DNA of 45,347 nucleotides from an uncultured Ignavibacterium sp. (GTDB lineage: Bacteria > Bacteroidota > Ignavibacteria > Ignavibacteriales > Ignavibacteriaceae): contig CALEBT010000041.1 of assembly GCA_937942875.1 (NCBI GenBank), forward strand, positions 1 through 45,347. Reading direction: 5' to 3'. The position numbers and the translations under genes were made by a program. Of the stretch, positions 26,360 through 40,556 are shown in pieces (positions within the stretch are counted from its first letter, which is position 1; the number at the start of each line of letters is the position of its first letter). Under the pieces are notes generated by a model. That model searched no databases and had not been told where the DNA came from. It saw nothing but the letters and a program-made list of their open reading frames with translations.

Positions 26360-27121
26360 TCAAATCAATTTAATATCTTCAAGAAACGGTAGTTTATTTC
26401 TGACTTCATTTACAAAATTTTTATCAATATCAGAAATAAATAAACCCTCCTGGTCAATTACTGATAAAATTTCTTGTCCCATTGGGTCAAATACTGAGCT
26501 ATATCCATTATAATTCAACTTTATATCCCTCCCTACTCTATTTACTCCGATTACATAACATTGATTTTCTATTGCTCTTGCTTTCAATAGACTTCTCCAA
26601 TGCTCAATTCTTGTATCAGGCCAGTTAGCAATATCAACTATTAAATGAACTTTCTTTTTAGCATATTTTCTATAAAGTTCAGGAAATCTTAGATCATAAC
26701 ATATTGATAAACCAACTTTGAAATTTTTAACTTTAGAAATCGCAGGTTTCTTACCTGCACTGAAATATTTATCTTCTTTAGCAAAGGAAAATGGATGAAT
26801 CTTTCTGTAAAGTTTTATCAATTTACCTTTACTATTTATATGCAAAAGAGAATTAAATGGTTTTGATTTAGATTTTTCAATAATTCCTACAAAAACTTCA
26901 ATAGATTTTTCAATTGCCAAATCAGAAAAAAATCTGAAAGTTTCTCCGTTTATTGATTCTGCCAATGTGCTGGCATTCATTGAAAATCCCGTTAAACTCA
27001 TTTCTGGAAGAATTAGTAAGTCAAATTTTTCTTTTTGGGATTGAAGAATACTTAAAATCTTGTTTTTATTTGCCTCTTTATCCTCCCAGAGAGGAGAATA
27101 TTGTAATAATGCTGCTTTCAT
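26360..27121 (-). CDS. Nitrilase-superfamily carbon-nitrogen hydrolase (omega-amidase-like)
   Basis: A 253-residue enzyme with the full Glu-Lys-Cys triad: Glu40 in LILPEMSLTGF, Lys107 in LYRKIHPFSF and Cys141 in SICYDLRFPELYR. The MSLTGF and HPFSFAKED motifs are typical of the YafV/Nit2 branch, which hydrolyses alpha-ketoglutaramate or related omega-amides, a metabolite-repair activity. The exact substrate is inferred from similarity. It is divergent from the sensor kinase gene across an 89-bp gap. Confidence 0.92.
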   Translation of the reverse strand: MKAALLQYSPLWEDKEANKNKILSILQSQKEKFDLLILPEMSLTGFSMNASTLAESINGETFRFFSDLAIEKSIEVFVGIIEKSKSKPFNSLLHINSKGKLIKLYRKIHPFSFAKEDKYFSAGKKPAISKVKNFKVGLSICYDLRFPELYRKYAKKKVHLIVDIANWPDTRIEHWRSLLKARAIENQCYVIGVNRVGRDIKLNYNGYSSVFDPMGQEILSVIDQEGLFISDIDKNFVNEVRNKLPFLEDIKLI

Positions 27122-27210
27122 AAATCAGTGAAGTATAAAATGAATGAATTTTTCTCTTAATCAGTACTCCAAAGTTAATTATTTTTGAAACAACAAATAA
27201 CTAATATTCG

Positions 27211-28626
27211 ATGAGCAATTTTCAGTTTGATTTTGATCTGTTCGACAATTTCCCTGATATGTATTTTATTGTAGATAGTAATGGGAAAATTATTAAAACA
27301 AATAAATTTGCGGAGAAAAAATTAGCAAATGAATTGCAGAAAGAAGAAAACTTCTTCGATATGATTGAATTGTGTGACAGAAGTTTTTCTGATAAGCTTT
27401 TTGCAGAGACTAAATCTTCTAATGTTTCAAAATCAATTAATACAAGATTATTCATTAACAGAAATTATCTTGATGTAAATATTACTTTTATTCCTTTTCT
27501 TAATGGGCAATACGATAACTACATAATAATTGCTCGCGATATATCAGAAGAAAAACAAAAAGAAATTGAACTGACACGATTTTTTAATATTGCAGAAAAT
27601 AGTGTTAATCCAATTCAGATTACAGATTTAAATGGAAGAATGATTTATGTAAATCGTGCTTTTGAAAATGCTTCCGGATATTCTAAAGAAGAATTGTTAG
27701 GCAAGAATCCCAGAATATTCGGAAGCGGAAAATTAACCTCATCATTTTGGGATAAAATGTGGGCAACTATCTCAAGCGGAAAAGTCTGGGTCGGAGAAGT
27801 AGAAAACAGGAAAAAAAACGGTGAGCCATTTTATACTCAATTGTTGATTTCCCCTATAATTGATAAAGATAATAATGTTACCGGCTATTTCGGAATTCAC
27901 AGAGATTTAACAGAAAAACGCTCTTTTGAAAGACAACTTATACACTCCCAAAAAATGGAAAGCATCGGTACCTTAGCGGCCGGAATTGCTCACGAAGTTG
28001 GCAATCCATTAGCATCAATATCTGCTCTTGTTCAGGTTGCTCTGCGATCAACTAAAGAACCCTTAGTTATAGAAAAATTAGGTTTAGTTAAAAACCAGAT
28101 TACCAGAATTTCAAAAATTATCAGAGATCTTGTTGACTTTTCAAGACCATCAAATTATGAGTTAAGATTTACTGATATTAACAAAGTTTTGAATGAAGCT
28201 ATTGAAATAACCAAAGTAGGGACAAAAGCTAAAGATATTACCTTTGAATCTCATTTAAGTGATATGTTACCTAACTTACCTTTGATAGCTGATCAGATTC
28301 AACAAGTATTTTTAAACATTTTATTAAATGCTGTTGATGCCATATCTGAAAAAAAGATTAAGAATAATGAAAAAATTAAAATTAAATCATCAGCTGAAAA
28401 TGATGCGGTAATTATAACTTTTACTGACTCCGGACCTGGAATTTCTGAAGAAAACCTGAACAAAATATTTGAACCATTTTTCACTACTAAAAAAGAAGGA
28501 AAAGGCACTGGTCTTGGGCTTTGGGTTAGTTATGGAATTGTCAAAAGTTTTCAAGGTGAAATAAAAGTTTCTAGTAAATTAGGTGAAGGAACAACTTTCA
28601 CAATAAAATTACCTATTAACAATTAG
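27211..28626 (+). CDS. Cytosolic PAS-domain sensor histidine kinase
   Basis: A 471-residue histidine kinase without membrane segments. PAS-like domains lie at residues ~8-113 and ~122-240; the second has [21 protein letters not shown] and [10 protein letters not shown]. The dimerisation domain carries the phospho-acceptor His261 in [15 protein letters not shown]. The ATPase domain has an N-box [18 protein letters not shown], and [10 protein letters not shown]. Being cytosolic, it must sense an internal signal through its PAS domains. It lies 10 bases before the NtrC-type regulator, its evident partner. Confidence 0.95.
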   Translation: MSNFQFDFDLFDNFPDMYFIVDSNGKIIKTNKFAEKKLANELQKEENFFDMIELCDRSFSDKLFAETKSSNVSKSINTRLFINRNYLDVNITFIPFLNGQYDNYIIIARDISEEKQKEIELTRFFNIAENSVNPIQITDLNGRMIYVNRAFENASGYSKEELLGKNPRIFGSGKLTSSFWDKMWATISSGKVWVGEVENRKKNGEPFYTQLLISPIIDKDNNVTGYFGIHRDLTEKRSFERQLIHSQKMESIGTLAAGIAHEVGNPLASISALVQVALRSTKEPLVIEKLGLVKNQITRISKIIRDLVDFSRPSNYELRFTDINKVLNEAIEITKVGTKAKDITFESHLSDMLPNLPLIADQIQQVFLNILLNAVDAISEKKIKNNEKIKIKSSAENDAVIITFTDSGPGISEENLNKIFEPFFTTKKEGKGTGLGLWVSYGIVKSFQGEIKVSSKLGEGTTFTIKLPINN

Positions 28627-28636
28627 TAAGGTTAAA

Positions 28637-29992
28637 ATGAGCTATAAAATTTTAGTCGTTGATGACGAAGAGATCATCAGAGATAATCTTTCGTATGTTT
28701 TAGAGGCAGAAGGTTTTCAGGTAGAAAAAGCTGAAAACGGATTAGTTGCATACAACAAAGTCAAAGAAAAACATTTTGATTTGATTATTACAGATATCGA
28801 AATGCCTTCAATGAAAGGTACTGAATTATTAGAAAAAGTTAAATCCCTTGACCCTCAAACTGCGGTAATAATAATTACTGCTTTCGGTTCTTTAGAAACA
28901 GCAATTTCAGCTTTAAGAAACGGTGCAAGTGATTATATTCTCAAACCAATAGAATTTGATGAACTAATACTCAAAGCAAAAAGATTATTTGAAATCAAGG
29001 AGATCATTATTGAAAATAAAATCTTAAGAGAAGAAGTTCACAGACAATATGACTTTGAGCATATAATTGGCAAAAGTGCTGCTATAAAAAATGTTTTTGA
29101 GATGATTAAAGCCGTAGCAGATACTGAATCTACAGTGTTGATCAGCGGTAAAAGTGGAACTGGTAAAGAATTAGTTGCAAAAGCTATACACTTTAATAGT
29201 CGAAGAAAAAACAAGCGATTTGTAGCTGTTAATTGTGGGGCAATTTCTGAAAATCTGATAGAAAGTGAATTATTCGGACATAGAAAAGGTGCATTTACAG
29301 GTGCGATTTCCGATAAAGAAGGTTTTATAAAGGCTGCAGAGGGTGGCACTTTATTTTTAGATGAAATTAGCGAAATGCCTCCTCAGTTACAGGTAAAACT
29401 ACTTAGAGCTATTCAGGAGAAAGAATATACTCCTGTTGGAACCACTTTATCGCTTCCTGCAAATGTAAGATTTATTGCAACAACTAATCGTAACTTGGAG
29501 GAAGAAGTAAAGAATGGACGATTTAGAGAAGATTTATATTACAGAATAAATGTTGTTGAAATACATTTACCCTCTCTTCGGGAAAGAGAAGAAGACATTC
29601 CTTTGTTAGCAAACCATTTCTTGGATTTTTACAGGAAAAAACTGAATAAAAATATTAAAGGTATTGATAACGATGCTATGAGAGCTCTGATGAATCACGA
29701 ATGGAAAGGTGAGGTAAGAGAATTGGAAAACATTATCGAAAGAGCTGTTATCTTCAGTAAAAATGAATTTATTACGGTAGATGATTTACCTCAATCTATT
29801 GTTCCATCAAAAGGTTTATTTAATTTCACATATACCGGTTCATTGGAAGAAAGCGTTAAAAGATTTGAAAGAGATTATATTATTAAAGCATTACAAACTA
29901 ACGAATACAATAAAGAAAAGACAGCTGAAGATTTGAATGTCGGTCTTTCAACATTATACAGAAAACTTAAAGAATTGGATATACAGATTTAA
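28637..29992 (+). CDS. NtrC-family sigma-54-dependent response regulator
   Basis: A 451-residue regulator with three domains. The receiver (residues 1-120) has the acidic pocket Asp9/Asp10, phosphorylation site Asp53 in ITDIEMP, and a Lys in LKPIEF. The AAA+ domain (residues ~140-370) has Walker A GKSGTGKE, the sigma-54-contacting loop GAFTGA, Walker B GTLFLDE, and FREDLYYRINV. A Fis-type helix-turn-helix lies at the end (NKEKTAEDLNVGLSTLYRKLKEL). It requires sigma-54 and is probably phosphorylated by the kinase encoded just upstream. Its targets are unknown, and the cytochrome operon downstream is a candidate. Confidence 0.96.
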   Translation: MSYKILVVDDEEIIRDNLSYVLEAEGFQVEKAENGLVAYNKVKEKHFDLIITDIEMPSMKGTELLEKVKSLDPQTAVIIITAFGSLETAISALRNGASDYILKPIEFDELILKAKRLFEIKEIIIENKILREEVHRQYDFEHIIGKSAAIKNVFEMIKAVADTESTVLISGKSGTGKELVAKAIHFNSRRKNKRFVAVNCGAISENLIESELFGHRKGAFTGAISDKEGFIKAAEGGTLFLDEISEMPPQLQVKLLRAIQEKEYTPVGTTLSLPANVRFIATTNRNLEEEVKNGRFREDLYYRINVVEIHLPSLREREEDIPLLANHFLDFYRKKLNKNIKGIDNDAMRALMNHEWKGEVRELENIIERAVIFSKNEFITVDDLPQSIVPSKGLFNFTYTGSLEESVKRFERDYIIKALQTNEYNKEKTAEDLNVGLSTLYRKLKELDIQI

Positions 29993-30076
29993 ATCCATTT
30001 TCATATAAGAGAAAATTAAATTAAACTTATTTCATATTTGACAATATTCTTCAAAATCTTTGAATTTATTGAAATT

Positions 30077-30104
30077 TTGACTAATTCCTATTTTGGCATA
30101 TTAT
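30077..30104 (+). promoter_or_regulatory. Predicted sigma-70-type promoter for the receiver-like gene
   Basis: TTGACT at 30077-30082 and TATTAT at 30099-30104, with 16 bases between, lie just before the ATG at 30121. The predicted leader is about 10 bases, so initiation would rely on little or no Shine-Dalgarno sequence. Seen by eye only. Confidence 0.35.
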
Positions 30105-30120
30105 TCGAAGATTTACAAAT

Positions 30121-30504
30121 ATGAAAAGAGTAATAATTTATAGTCCGGATTTTAGCCTTTGCTATAGCCTTTTAGTTTTTTTACAAAATCATTATAAGAT
30201 TGTTGTAACTACTGATTTTGAATTACTTAATTCTTTTCCTTTTGATAGTAAAAATGATGCTGTTTTCATTGACCACGAACCAAATCCTCAATTAGTCTTA
30301 ACTTGTGAAAAAATTAAGGCCGAAAATCCAGAAGTGCCCGTTTTTTTAACTTATGTTTACACAAATAGAACTTCTCAATCTGAAAATAAGATCAAATCTT
30401 TCGTAAATGAAATATTTTACAAGCCTTTTGATCTTAATGAAATTAGTTTAAAGCTGACCTATATTTTAGAACATCCGCATATTCTAAATGATAATTTTAG
30501 ATAA
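30121..30504 (+). CDS. Receiver-like (degenerate response regulator) protein
   Basis: A 127-residue single-domain protein that follows the receiver fold: a first strand RVIIYSPD with only one acidic residue where receivers have two, a possible phosphorylation Asp51 in VFIDHEP, the conserved Thr77 in PVFLTYVY, and Lys101-Pro102 in IFYKPFD. It has no output domain. It may be a phosphate sink, a protein-interaction module or a pseudo-receiver. It lies between the two-component genes and the cytochrome operon, all on the same strand. Confidence 0.65.
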   Translation: MKRVIIYSPDFSLCYSLLVFLQNHYKIVVTTDFELLNSFPFDSKNDAVFIDHEPNPQLVLTCEKIKAENPEVPVFLTYVYTNRTSQSENKIKSFVNEIFYKPFDLNEISLKLTYILEHPHILNDNFR

Positions 30505-30609
30505 TTTCTAATAATTGCAAAAATTTATTGATTTTTTTTATTTGTAATGAGAAGTAAGTAAAAAAAAGTTCAAAAAATGCAAAAAATCAAATGTATTACA
30601 GTTATTTAA

Positions 30610-30625
30610 TGGTATTTAATTTGTA
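30610..30625 (+). promoter_or_regulatory. Candidate sigma-54 -24/-12 element before the cytochrome operon
   Basis: The 16 bases TGGTATTTAATTTGTA match the sigma-54 pattern at the -24 TGG and -12 TTG positions with the right 10-base spacing. They carry GT where GC is expected at -12. It lies ~32 bases before the first cytochrome ATG (30657), and an NtrC-type activator is encoded just upstream. The match is imperfect, and the TATAAAT beside it could equally serve as a sigma-70 -10 box. Confidence 0.22.
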
Positions 30626-30656
30626 TAAATATTAAACAACAAAAAACGAGGTTTAT

Positions 30657-31001
30657 ATGAAAAACATAACTCTTTATTTAATTCTTGTTCTTTCAATTGT
30701 TGCTTTATATGGTTTCGCTTTTGCTATAGCCGGCAATGATGAACCCGATGGAAAGAAAATCTTTGTCGACAATAAATGCAATATGTGCCACACTATTAAA
30801 AGCGTTGGAATTGAATCAAAAAAATCAGATGCAACTGATATCGTTGAGCTAGAAAAAGATAAAAATGCTGAATTTTGGATGAAATATCTTATGAAAAAAG
30901 AAAAATTGAATGGGAAAGATCACAAAACAGCTTTTAAGGGTAAAGAAGAAGACCTGAAAAAATTAGTTGATTGGATGATGACTTTAGGCAATAAAAAATA
31001 G
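30657..31001 (+). CDS. Monohaem c-type cytochrome
   Basis: A 114-residue exported protein. The signal peptide or anchor is MKNITLYLILVLSIVALYGFAFAIA. One haem motif, CNMCHTIKSVG (Cys41, Cys44, His45), follows DGKKIFVDNK, the usual start of class I cytochromes. A Met in the C-terminal helix (DWMMTLG) could be the sixth ligand. It is a likely small periplasmic electron carrier. It leads the operon with the 13-haem cytochrome b/c fusion (27-bp gap) and the NapC-type protein, and probably receives electrons from them. Confidence 0.88.
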   Translation: MKNITLYLILVLSIVALYGFAFAIAGNDEPDGKKIFVDNKCNMCHTIKSVGIESKKSDATDIVELEKDKNAEFWMKYLMKKEKLNGKDHKTAFKGKEEDLKKLVDWMMTLGNKK

Positions 31002-31028
31002 TTAAAAGAGATTAGAAGTTTTAATTTT

Positions 31029-33191
31029 ATGGCACTCAGGCAGAAAATTACTATTAAAAGAAAGATGTTCCCTCTGCATCTTTTTATATCTCTCCTCACA
31101 ATCGGATTAGTTATTTTGCCCTCAAACATAAATGCTCAATCAGTAGAAGACTGTCTGAGCTGCCATAATGATAGTGAACTTACAATGGAAAAAAAGGGAA
31201 AGACAATTTCCCTTTTTGTTGATGAAAATACTTATAATAAATCTGTCCACTCAAAATTATCTTGTGTAACTTGTCATAAAGGATTTAGTGCAGAGGATTT
31301 ACCTCATGCTGAAAATATTAAAGAAGTTAATTGCATAAGTTGTCATTCTGATGCTTTAACTAAACATAAATTCCATCCTCAGATTTTGTTCTCTAAAGGA
31401 ATGGGAAAAGGTCAGGACATTTCCTGTAAGTCTTGTCATGGAATGCACGATATTCAACCAGTTAAAAGAAGTAAATGGACATCCAGTAATTTAACTAATG
31501 CTTGTGGTAATTGTCATATAAAACAAAAAGAAGAGTATGTCCAATCTAATCACTTTTTAGCAAAGCAAACTAATGGAACAGATTCACCTGATTGTTTGAC
31601 TTGTCATAAAGAGCAGATAACAAAATCTTCATTTACGGATAATTTATTGGGAAAGAAATCTGCTCAGGAAAAACTTTGTCTATCTTGCCATCTTGATAAT
31701 CCTGATGTTAGAAATAGAGTAAATCCAAAAGCAAAGTTTATTCAGGCATATAATAATAGTGTTCACGGTGCTTCTTTGCATAGTGGTAATTCTGAAGCCG
31801 CAAATTGTATTGATTGCCACAGTTCTCACATGGTATTAAAAAGCTCTGATTCAAGATCCCACGTTAACAGATTAAATATACCATCCACTTGTGGAAACTG
31901 TCACTCTGAAATTGAAAAAGAATTTGAAGAAAGTATTCACGGAGTAGCAGTTTCTCGTGGTAACATTGATTCACCTGTTTGTACCAGTTGTCACGGAGAA
32001 CATAATATTCTAAAACATACAGATCCAAATTCACCCGTTGCCTTTAAGAATGTATCATCAATGATATGTGCACCTTGCCATAGCTCTGTCAGGCTTTCTG
32101 AAAGATATGGTTTGGCAACAAATAGATTTGAAACATTTACAGATTCATATCATGGTTTGGCTTTAAGAGGTGGTTCTGCTACGGTCGCTAATTGTGGTAG
32201 TTGTCACGGATATCATAATATAAAACCATCAAGTGACCCTACCTCAATGGTTCATAAAGATAATTTAGTTAAGACTTGTGGGTCTTGTCATCCCGGGGCT
32301 AATACTCGTTTTGTTACCGGGACGATTCACGTCTCGTTAGATAAAGCCGAAGAACCTATTCTCTATTGGATTGCAAATGCTTACATTATTTTAATTATCT
32401 CCATTGTTGGTGGAATGCTTATCCATAATGCCTTTGATTTATATCGTAAAGCTAAATTGAAAAAGCAGATTCAAATGGGTGAAGTTCATATAGAAAAACA
32501 CGGACATGGCTTATACCTTAGAATGACTCTTAATGAACGAATTCAACATGCTACTATGGCTCTAAGCTTTATAGTTCTTGTAATAACTGGTTTTATGTTA
32601 AGATTTCCTGAATCGTGGTGGGTTAATCATATTAAAGAATTAAGCTCCGATGCTTTTGAATATAGAAGTTTAATCCACAGAATTGCTGCAGTGGCTATGA
32701 TTCTAATAAGCTTATATCATATTTATTATATCCTTTTCACCAAACGCGGTCGGCAGTTAGTCATAGATTTATTTCCAAGATTCCAGGATTTGAAAGATGC
32801 CATTGGAGTTGCGAAATTCAATCTGGGTTTATCTAATGCAAAACCAAAATTAGATCGGTTTTCTTATATTGAAAAAGCAGAGTATTGGGCTCTTGTCTGG
32901 GGTACAATTGTTATGACTTTAACTGGTCTTTTGATGTGGATTTATACAGATATTGCAGGGACCTTCACAAAACTTGAATGGGATATTGCAAGAACAATTC
33001 ATTATTATGAAGCCTGGTTGGCATTTTTGGCTATTGTTGTTTGGCATTTCTATTTTGTAATTTTCAATCCTGATGTTTATCCTATGAATCTTGCCTGGCT
33101 GAAAGGCACTTTGACAGAAGAAGAAATGGCTCACGAACATCCTCTTGAGTTAGAAAAAATAAAACAAAGAGAACAAGAAAACTCTCAATAA
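31029..33191 (+). CDS. Thirteen-haem c-type cytochrome fused to a b-type cytochrome membrane domain
   Basis: A 720-residue protein. A signal/anchor segment (residues ~14-35) is followed by 13 CxxCH motifs that I counted between residue 42 (CLSCH) and ~420 (CGSCHPG). The spacing and extra histidines are typical of cytochrome c3/c554-like multihaem domains. The C-terminal third has about five membrane helices with paired histidines (NERIQHATMALSFIVLV, IHRIAAVAMILISLYHIYYI, HYYEAWLAFLAIVVWHFYF), matching the cytochrome b561 / formate dehydrogenase gamma type. It probably oxidises menaquinol at the b haems and passes electrons to the periplasmic c haems. The final acceptor is not encoded here. 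Confidence 0.88.
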   Translation: MALRQKITIKRKMFPLHLFISLLTIGLVILPSNINAQSVEDCLSCHNDSELTMEKKGKTISLFVDENTYNKSVHSKLSCVTCHKGFSAEDLPHAENIKEVNCISCHSDALTKHKFHPQILFSKGMGKGQDISCKSCHGMHDIQPVKRSKWTSSNLTNACGNCHIKQKEEYVQSNHFLAKQTNGTDSPDCLTCHKEQITKSSFTDNLLGKKSAQEKLCLSCHLDNPDVRNRVNPKAKFIQAYNNSVHGASLHSGNSEAANCIDCHSSHMVLKSSDSRSHVNRLNIPSTCGNCHSEIEKEFEESIHGVAVSRGNIDSPVCTSCHGEHNILKHTDPNSPVAFKNVSSMICAPCHSSVRLSERYGLATNRFETFTDSYHGLALRGGSATVANCGSCHGYHNIKPSSDPTSMVHKDNLVKTCGSCHPGANTRFVTGTIHVSLDKAEEPILYWIANAYIILIISIVGGMLIHNAFDLYRKAKLKKQIQMGEVHIEKHGHGLYLRMTLNERIQHATMALSFIVLVITGFMLRFPESWWVNHIKELSSDAFEYRSLIHRIAAVAMILISLYHIYYILFTKRGRQLVIDLFPRFQDLKDAIGVAKFNLGLSNAKPKLDRFSYIEKAEYWALVWGTIVMTLTGLLMWIYTDIAGTFTKLEWDIARTIHYYEAWLAFLAIVVWHFYFVIFNPDVYPMNLAWLKGTLTEEEMAHEHPLELEKIKQREQENSQ

Positions 33192-33216
33192 TTTTTTAAA
33201 CTTTCCGGAGGATTTA

Positions 33217-36987
<3,771 letters not shown>

Positions 36988-36995
36988 TAAAAATA

Positions 36996-37769
36996 TTATA
37001 CTTGTTCAAGAGTTTTTGATTTCAGTTTAGCAGCAATATAATCCCTATTCATTCTGGCAATAAATTTAACAGAAATACCTTTCGGACATTCAGCTTCGCA
37101 AGCATACGTATTTGTACAGCTTCCAAAACCAAGTTCATCCATAACCTTAATCATTCTATCAACTCTTCTGTACCTTTCGGGTTGACCTTGAGGTAATAAA
37201 CCCAAATGTGAAATTTTTGCTGATACAAATAACATTGCAGAGGCATTTTTGCAGGCTGCTACACAAGCACCGCATCCGATACAAGCTGCAGCGTCAAATG
37301 CTTCGGATGCCACATCTTTTGGAATCGGAATCATATTTGCATCCTGTGCTCCGCCAACGTTAGCTGAAATATAACCGCCAGCTTGCAAAATTTTATCAAA
37401 ACCGGAGCGATCAACCATTAAATCTTTAATTACTGGAAAAGCTTTGGCTCTGAATGGTTCAATCCAAATTGTGTCACCATCTTTAAAATTTCTCATATGC
37501 AATTGGCAAGTTGCTATTCTTGGTATCGGACCGTGTGGCTGACCATTGATAACTAAACCACAAGTACCACAAATTCCTTCTCTGCAATCACTTTCAAAAA
37601 CCACCGGTTCCAAACCTTGTGATTCTAATTTATTGTTTAACTCATCCAACATCTCCAAAAAGGAAGCATCGGGAGATACTGAAACATCGTAATCTACAAA
37701 ACTGCCGACTGAATTAGCATTTTTTTGTCTCCAGATTTTGAGTTTTAATTTCAGAATTTTTGTTTCCAT
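36996..37769 (-). CDS. sdhB: Succinate dehydrogenase/fumarate reductase iron-sulfur subunit
   Basis: A 257-residue iron-sulfur subunit. The N-terminal plant-type ferredoxin domain binds a 2Fe-2S cluster through [10 protein letters not shown] (Cys62, Cys67, Cys70) plus a later Cys in RIATCQLHM. The C-terminal domain has [11 protein letters not shown] and [16 protein letters not shown] for the 4Fe-4S and 3Fe-4S centres. It transfers electrons between the flavin in SdhA and the haems/quinone in SdhC. The gene shares one base with sdhA. The dehydrogenase/reductase direction cannot be decided from sequence. Confidence 0.96.
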   Translation of the reverse strand: METKILKLKLKIWRQKNANSVGSFVDYDVSVSPDASFLEMLDELNNKLESQGLEPVVFESDCREGICGTCGLVINGQPHGPIPRIATCQLHMRNFKDGDTIWIEPFRAKAFPVIKDLMVDRSGFDKILQAGGYISANVGGAQDANMIPIPKDVASEAFDAAACIGCGACVAACKNASAMLFVSAKISHLGLLPQGQPERYRRVDRMIKVMDELGFGSCTNTYACEAECPKGISVKFIARMNRDYIAAKLKSKTLEQV

Positions 37770-39679
37770 TATTTATAACTCCTTACTGCTGGTTTTACAT
37801 ATTCAAAAACAAGGTTTTCTTTATGAAGTTCCCAGTTGAAATTTTCTTTGAATTCCCAGGCGGCTACATAAGAATAATTTTCATCATCTCGTTTAGCTTC
37901 TCCATCTTCATACTGATACTCTTCTCTGAAATGTCCACCGCAGGATTCATTTCTATTAAGTGCATCGATTGCCATTAATTCTCCTAATTCAAGATAATCA
38001 ATTAACCTTCCTGCTCTTTCTAAAGTCTGATTAACGTCATCTCCACTTCCGGGCACATTTACTGATGTCCAGAATTCTTCTCGTAAATTTCTGATTTGTG
38101 AAATAGCTTCTTTCAATCCTTTTTCATTTCTCGCCATACCAACTTTATCCCACATTATTCTGCCAAGCTGTTTGTGAATATCATCAACTGTACGTTTTCC
38201 TTTAATTGATAAAAGCTTTTTAGTTGTTTCCTGAACTTCATTTTTAACTTTTTCAAATTCAGGATGAGATGTATCCACTAAAGTGGGTTTATAAGAAGCA
38301 AGATAATCACCCATTGTGTAAGGAATTATAAAATAGCCATCGGCTAATCCTTGCATAAGTGCAGAGGCACCTAATCTGTTAGCTCCGTGATCAGAAAAAT
38401 TAGCTTCTCCAAGAACAAAAAGACCAGGCAAGTTACTCATAAGATTGTAATCAACCCATAAACCACCCATAGTATAATGAGGGGCTGGATAAATTTTCAT
38501 AGGAACCTGATAAGGATTATCACCGGTGATAGTTTCATAAATCTCGAACAAATTTCCATATCTTTCTTCAATTACGTTTCTACCAAGTCTTTTTATTGCA
38601 TCTCTGAAATCGAGATAAACGGCTTCTCCACCGAGTACTCCTCTACCTTCGTCACAAACTTCTTTTGCAGCTCTTGAAGAAATATCTCTCGGAGACAAGT
38701 TTCCAAATGATGGATATTTTCTTTCAAGATAATAATCTCTTTCTTCTTCAGGAATATCATTAGGTTGTCTCATATCATTTTTAATTTTGGAAACCCATAC
38801 TCTTCCATCATTTCTTAAAGATTCGCTCATTAACGTTAATTTTGACTGTGATTCTCCGTGAAGAGGTAAACAAGTAGGGTGAATCTGAGTAAAACACGGA
38901 TTTGCAAATAATGCGCCCCTTTTATGTGACCTCCAGATTGCCGTAGTATTACAATTCATTGCATTAGTAGATAAAAAGAATACATTAGAATAACCACCAG
39001 TAGCAAGAACTACAGCGTGAGCAGAATATTTTTCTATTTCACCGGTTACCAAATTTCGAACAACAATTCCTTTTGCCTGACCATCAATTACAACTAAATC
39101 CAACATTTCTCTTCGTGTAAATAATTTTACTGTTCCTAAATCTATTTGACGATTCATTGATGCAACTGCACCGATAAGTAATTGTTGACCTGTTTGTCCG
39201 CGTGCATAAAAAGTTCTTGAAACCTGTGCACCGCCAAAGGAACGATTATCTAATAGTCCACCATATTCGCGTGCAAAAGGAACTCCTTGAGAAACACATT
39301 GATCTATAATATTGCCGCTGACTTCTGCAAGTCTGTAAACATTTGCTTCTCTTGCTCTGAAATCTCCACCTTTTACTGTATCATAAAAAAGTCTGTAAAC
39401 CGAATCACCATCATTTTGATAATTCTTCGCAGCATTAATTCCACCCTGAGCAGCAATAGAATGAGCTCTTCTTGCACTGTCGTGAAAAGTAAAAGTTAAA
39501 ACATTGTAACCTAATTCTCCCAAAGTCGCAGAGGCAGATGCACCTGCTAAACCAGTGCCAACAACGATGATAGTGTATTTTCTTTTATTGGCAGGATTAA
39601 TAAGTTTTAAGTTGAATTTATGATTTGTCCATTTTTCAGAAATATTTCCTGAGGGGACTTTTGATTCTAATTTTATCAT
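37769..39679 (-). CDS. sdhA: Succinate dehydrogenase/fumarate reductase flavoprotein subunit
   Basis: A 636-residue flavoprotein. The FAD-binding motif [17 protein letters not shown] lies near residues 39-55. The histidine that carries the covalent flavin is His73 in [14 protein letters not shown]. Substrate-site segments include the [11 protein letters not shown] loop, the [20 protein letters not shown] stretch and the C-terminal [14 protein letters not shown]. It belongs to the B-type enzymes found in Bacteroidota, Bacillus and Epsilonproteobacteria. It oxidises succinate to fumarate in the TCA cycle or the reverse. Its start overlaps the sdhC stop (ATGA), with a clear AGGAGG upstream inside sdhC. 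Confidence 0.97.
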   Translation of the reverse strand: MIKLESKVPSGNISEKWTNHKFNLKLINPANKRKYTIIVVGTGLAGASASATLGELGYNVLTFTFHDSARRAHSIAAQGGINAAKNYQNDGDSVYRLFYDTVKGGDFRAREANVYRLAEVSGNIIDQCVSQGVPFAREYGGLLDNRSFGGAQVSRTFYARGQTGQQLLIGAVASMNRQIDLGTVKLFTRREMLDLVVIDGQAKGIVVRNLVTGEIEKYSAHAVVLATGGYSNVFFLSTNAMNCNTTAIWRSHKRGALFANPCFTQIHPTCLPLHGESQSKLTLMSESLRNDGRVWVSKIKNDMRQPNDIPEEERDYYLERKYPSFGNLSPRDISSRAAKEVCDEGRGVLGGEAVYLDFRDAIKRLGRNVIEERYGNLFEIYETITGDNPYQVPMKIYPAPHYTMGGLWVDYNLMSNLPGLFVLGEANFSDHGANRLGASALMQGLADGYFIIPYTMGDYLASYKPTLVDTSHPEFEKVKNEVQETTKKLLSIKGKRTVDDIHKQLGRIMWDKVGMARNEKGLKEAISQIRNLREEFWTSVNVPGSGDDVNQTLERAGRLIDYLELGELMAIDALNRNESCGGHFREEYQYEDGEAKRDDENYSYVAAWEFKENFNWELHKENLVFEYVKPAVRSYK

Positions 39680-40350
39680 TTAACACCTCCTGACAAAAAA
39701 AAGTAGATTGGCATTGATGCGAAACCAACAGCCATAATAATTGCATAAATGGTTCCAAGTTTTTTAATTAGTGGAGTGTATTTTTTACTGTTTAATCCAA
39801 ATGTTTGAAATGCACTTTGAAAACCGTGATTAAGATGAAAACCTAACAGAATCATTGCAATGATATACAATAAAACATACCACCAGATTTGAAAGAAACC
39901 GACTACTATATCATAATATTGGTGAGCATCAGCTAACTGCTGAGGATCGTGAACATTAAACCTCCAGAAAAATGTTCCAAGATGTAATACGAGAAAAATA
40001 AAAATTATTGAACCAGATATAAACATAGTTCTCGAGAAAATAGAGCTATTTTCGGTCGAACCGTTAATTTTATATTCAACAGGTCTGGCTCTTTTATTTT
40101 CTAACCATAAACGAAATCCATTGAATATATGAAAAACAAAAGCCGCAAGCAGTACTAGTTCGATAACTCTAATCAGTGGTTTAATAACATCAAGTGTTTT
40201 GACATAACCATTGAAAGCGTCAGGACCAAAGAATAAAGTAATATTTCCTATAAGATGGATAATCAGAAAAATCAACAAAAAGCTGCCGGTAATCGCCATT
40301 ACAAATTTTTTACCAATTGAGGAATTAAGAAAATTATTTAACCAATTCAT
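39676..40350 (-). CDS. sdhC: Succinate dehydrogenase cytochrome b558 subunit
   Basis: A 224-residue membrane protein with five predicted helices and histidines placed to bind two haems ([39 protein letters not shown]). This matches the single-subunit, dihaem b558 type of Bacillus and Bacteroidota rather than the SdhC/SdhD pair. It anchors SdhAB to the inner membrane and reacts with menaquinone. It is first in the sdhC-sdhA-sdhB order and has a strong ribosome binding site (AGGAG). Confidence 0.95.
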   Translation of the reverse strand: MNWLNNFLNSSIGKKFVMAITGSFLLIFLIIHLIGNITLFFGPDAFNGYVKTLDVIKPLIRVIELVLLAAFVFHIFNGFRLWLENKRARPVEYKINGSTENSSIFSRTMFISGSIIFIFLVLHLGTFFWRFNVHDPQQLADAHQYYDIVVGFFQIWWYVLLYIIAMILLGFHLNHGFQSAFQTFGLNSKKYTPLIKKLGTIYAIIMAVGFASMPIYFFLSGGVK

Positions 40351-40556
40351 TATTCTACTCCTTTACTGAGTTTAAATTGATTATATGATGAGGTTTTATA
40401 TCGGTTAAAGTTAAAATCATTAGTGAGCAAATACTATAAAAATTTCAAAAAATGATTATTTTCATTTCAAACTTATAAAAAATTATTAATCGATAAAATT
40501 ATTTTTAAGTTTTTATATTAATAATAACAACATATATTTTTAAATAGTTCTTTAAA
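40351..40556. other. AT-rich divergent promoter region between sdhC and the B12 riboswitch
   Basis: This ~200-bp gap holds no gene. It must contain the promoters for the leftward sdh operon and the rightward B12 locus, since those genes are divergent. It is very AT-rich and I cannot single out convincing -35/-10 boxes by eye. Confidence 0.4.

Noticed and set aside
31029-31045. TGGCACT near the second cytochrome gene considered as a sigma-54 -24 box
   Set aside because: No TTGC follows at the required distance, and it overlaps the start of the coding region.
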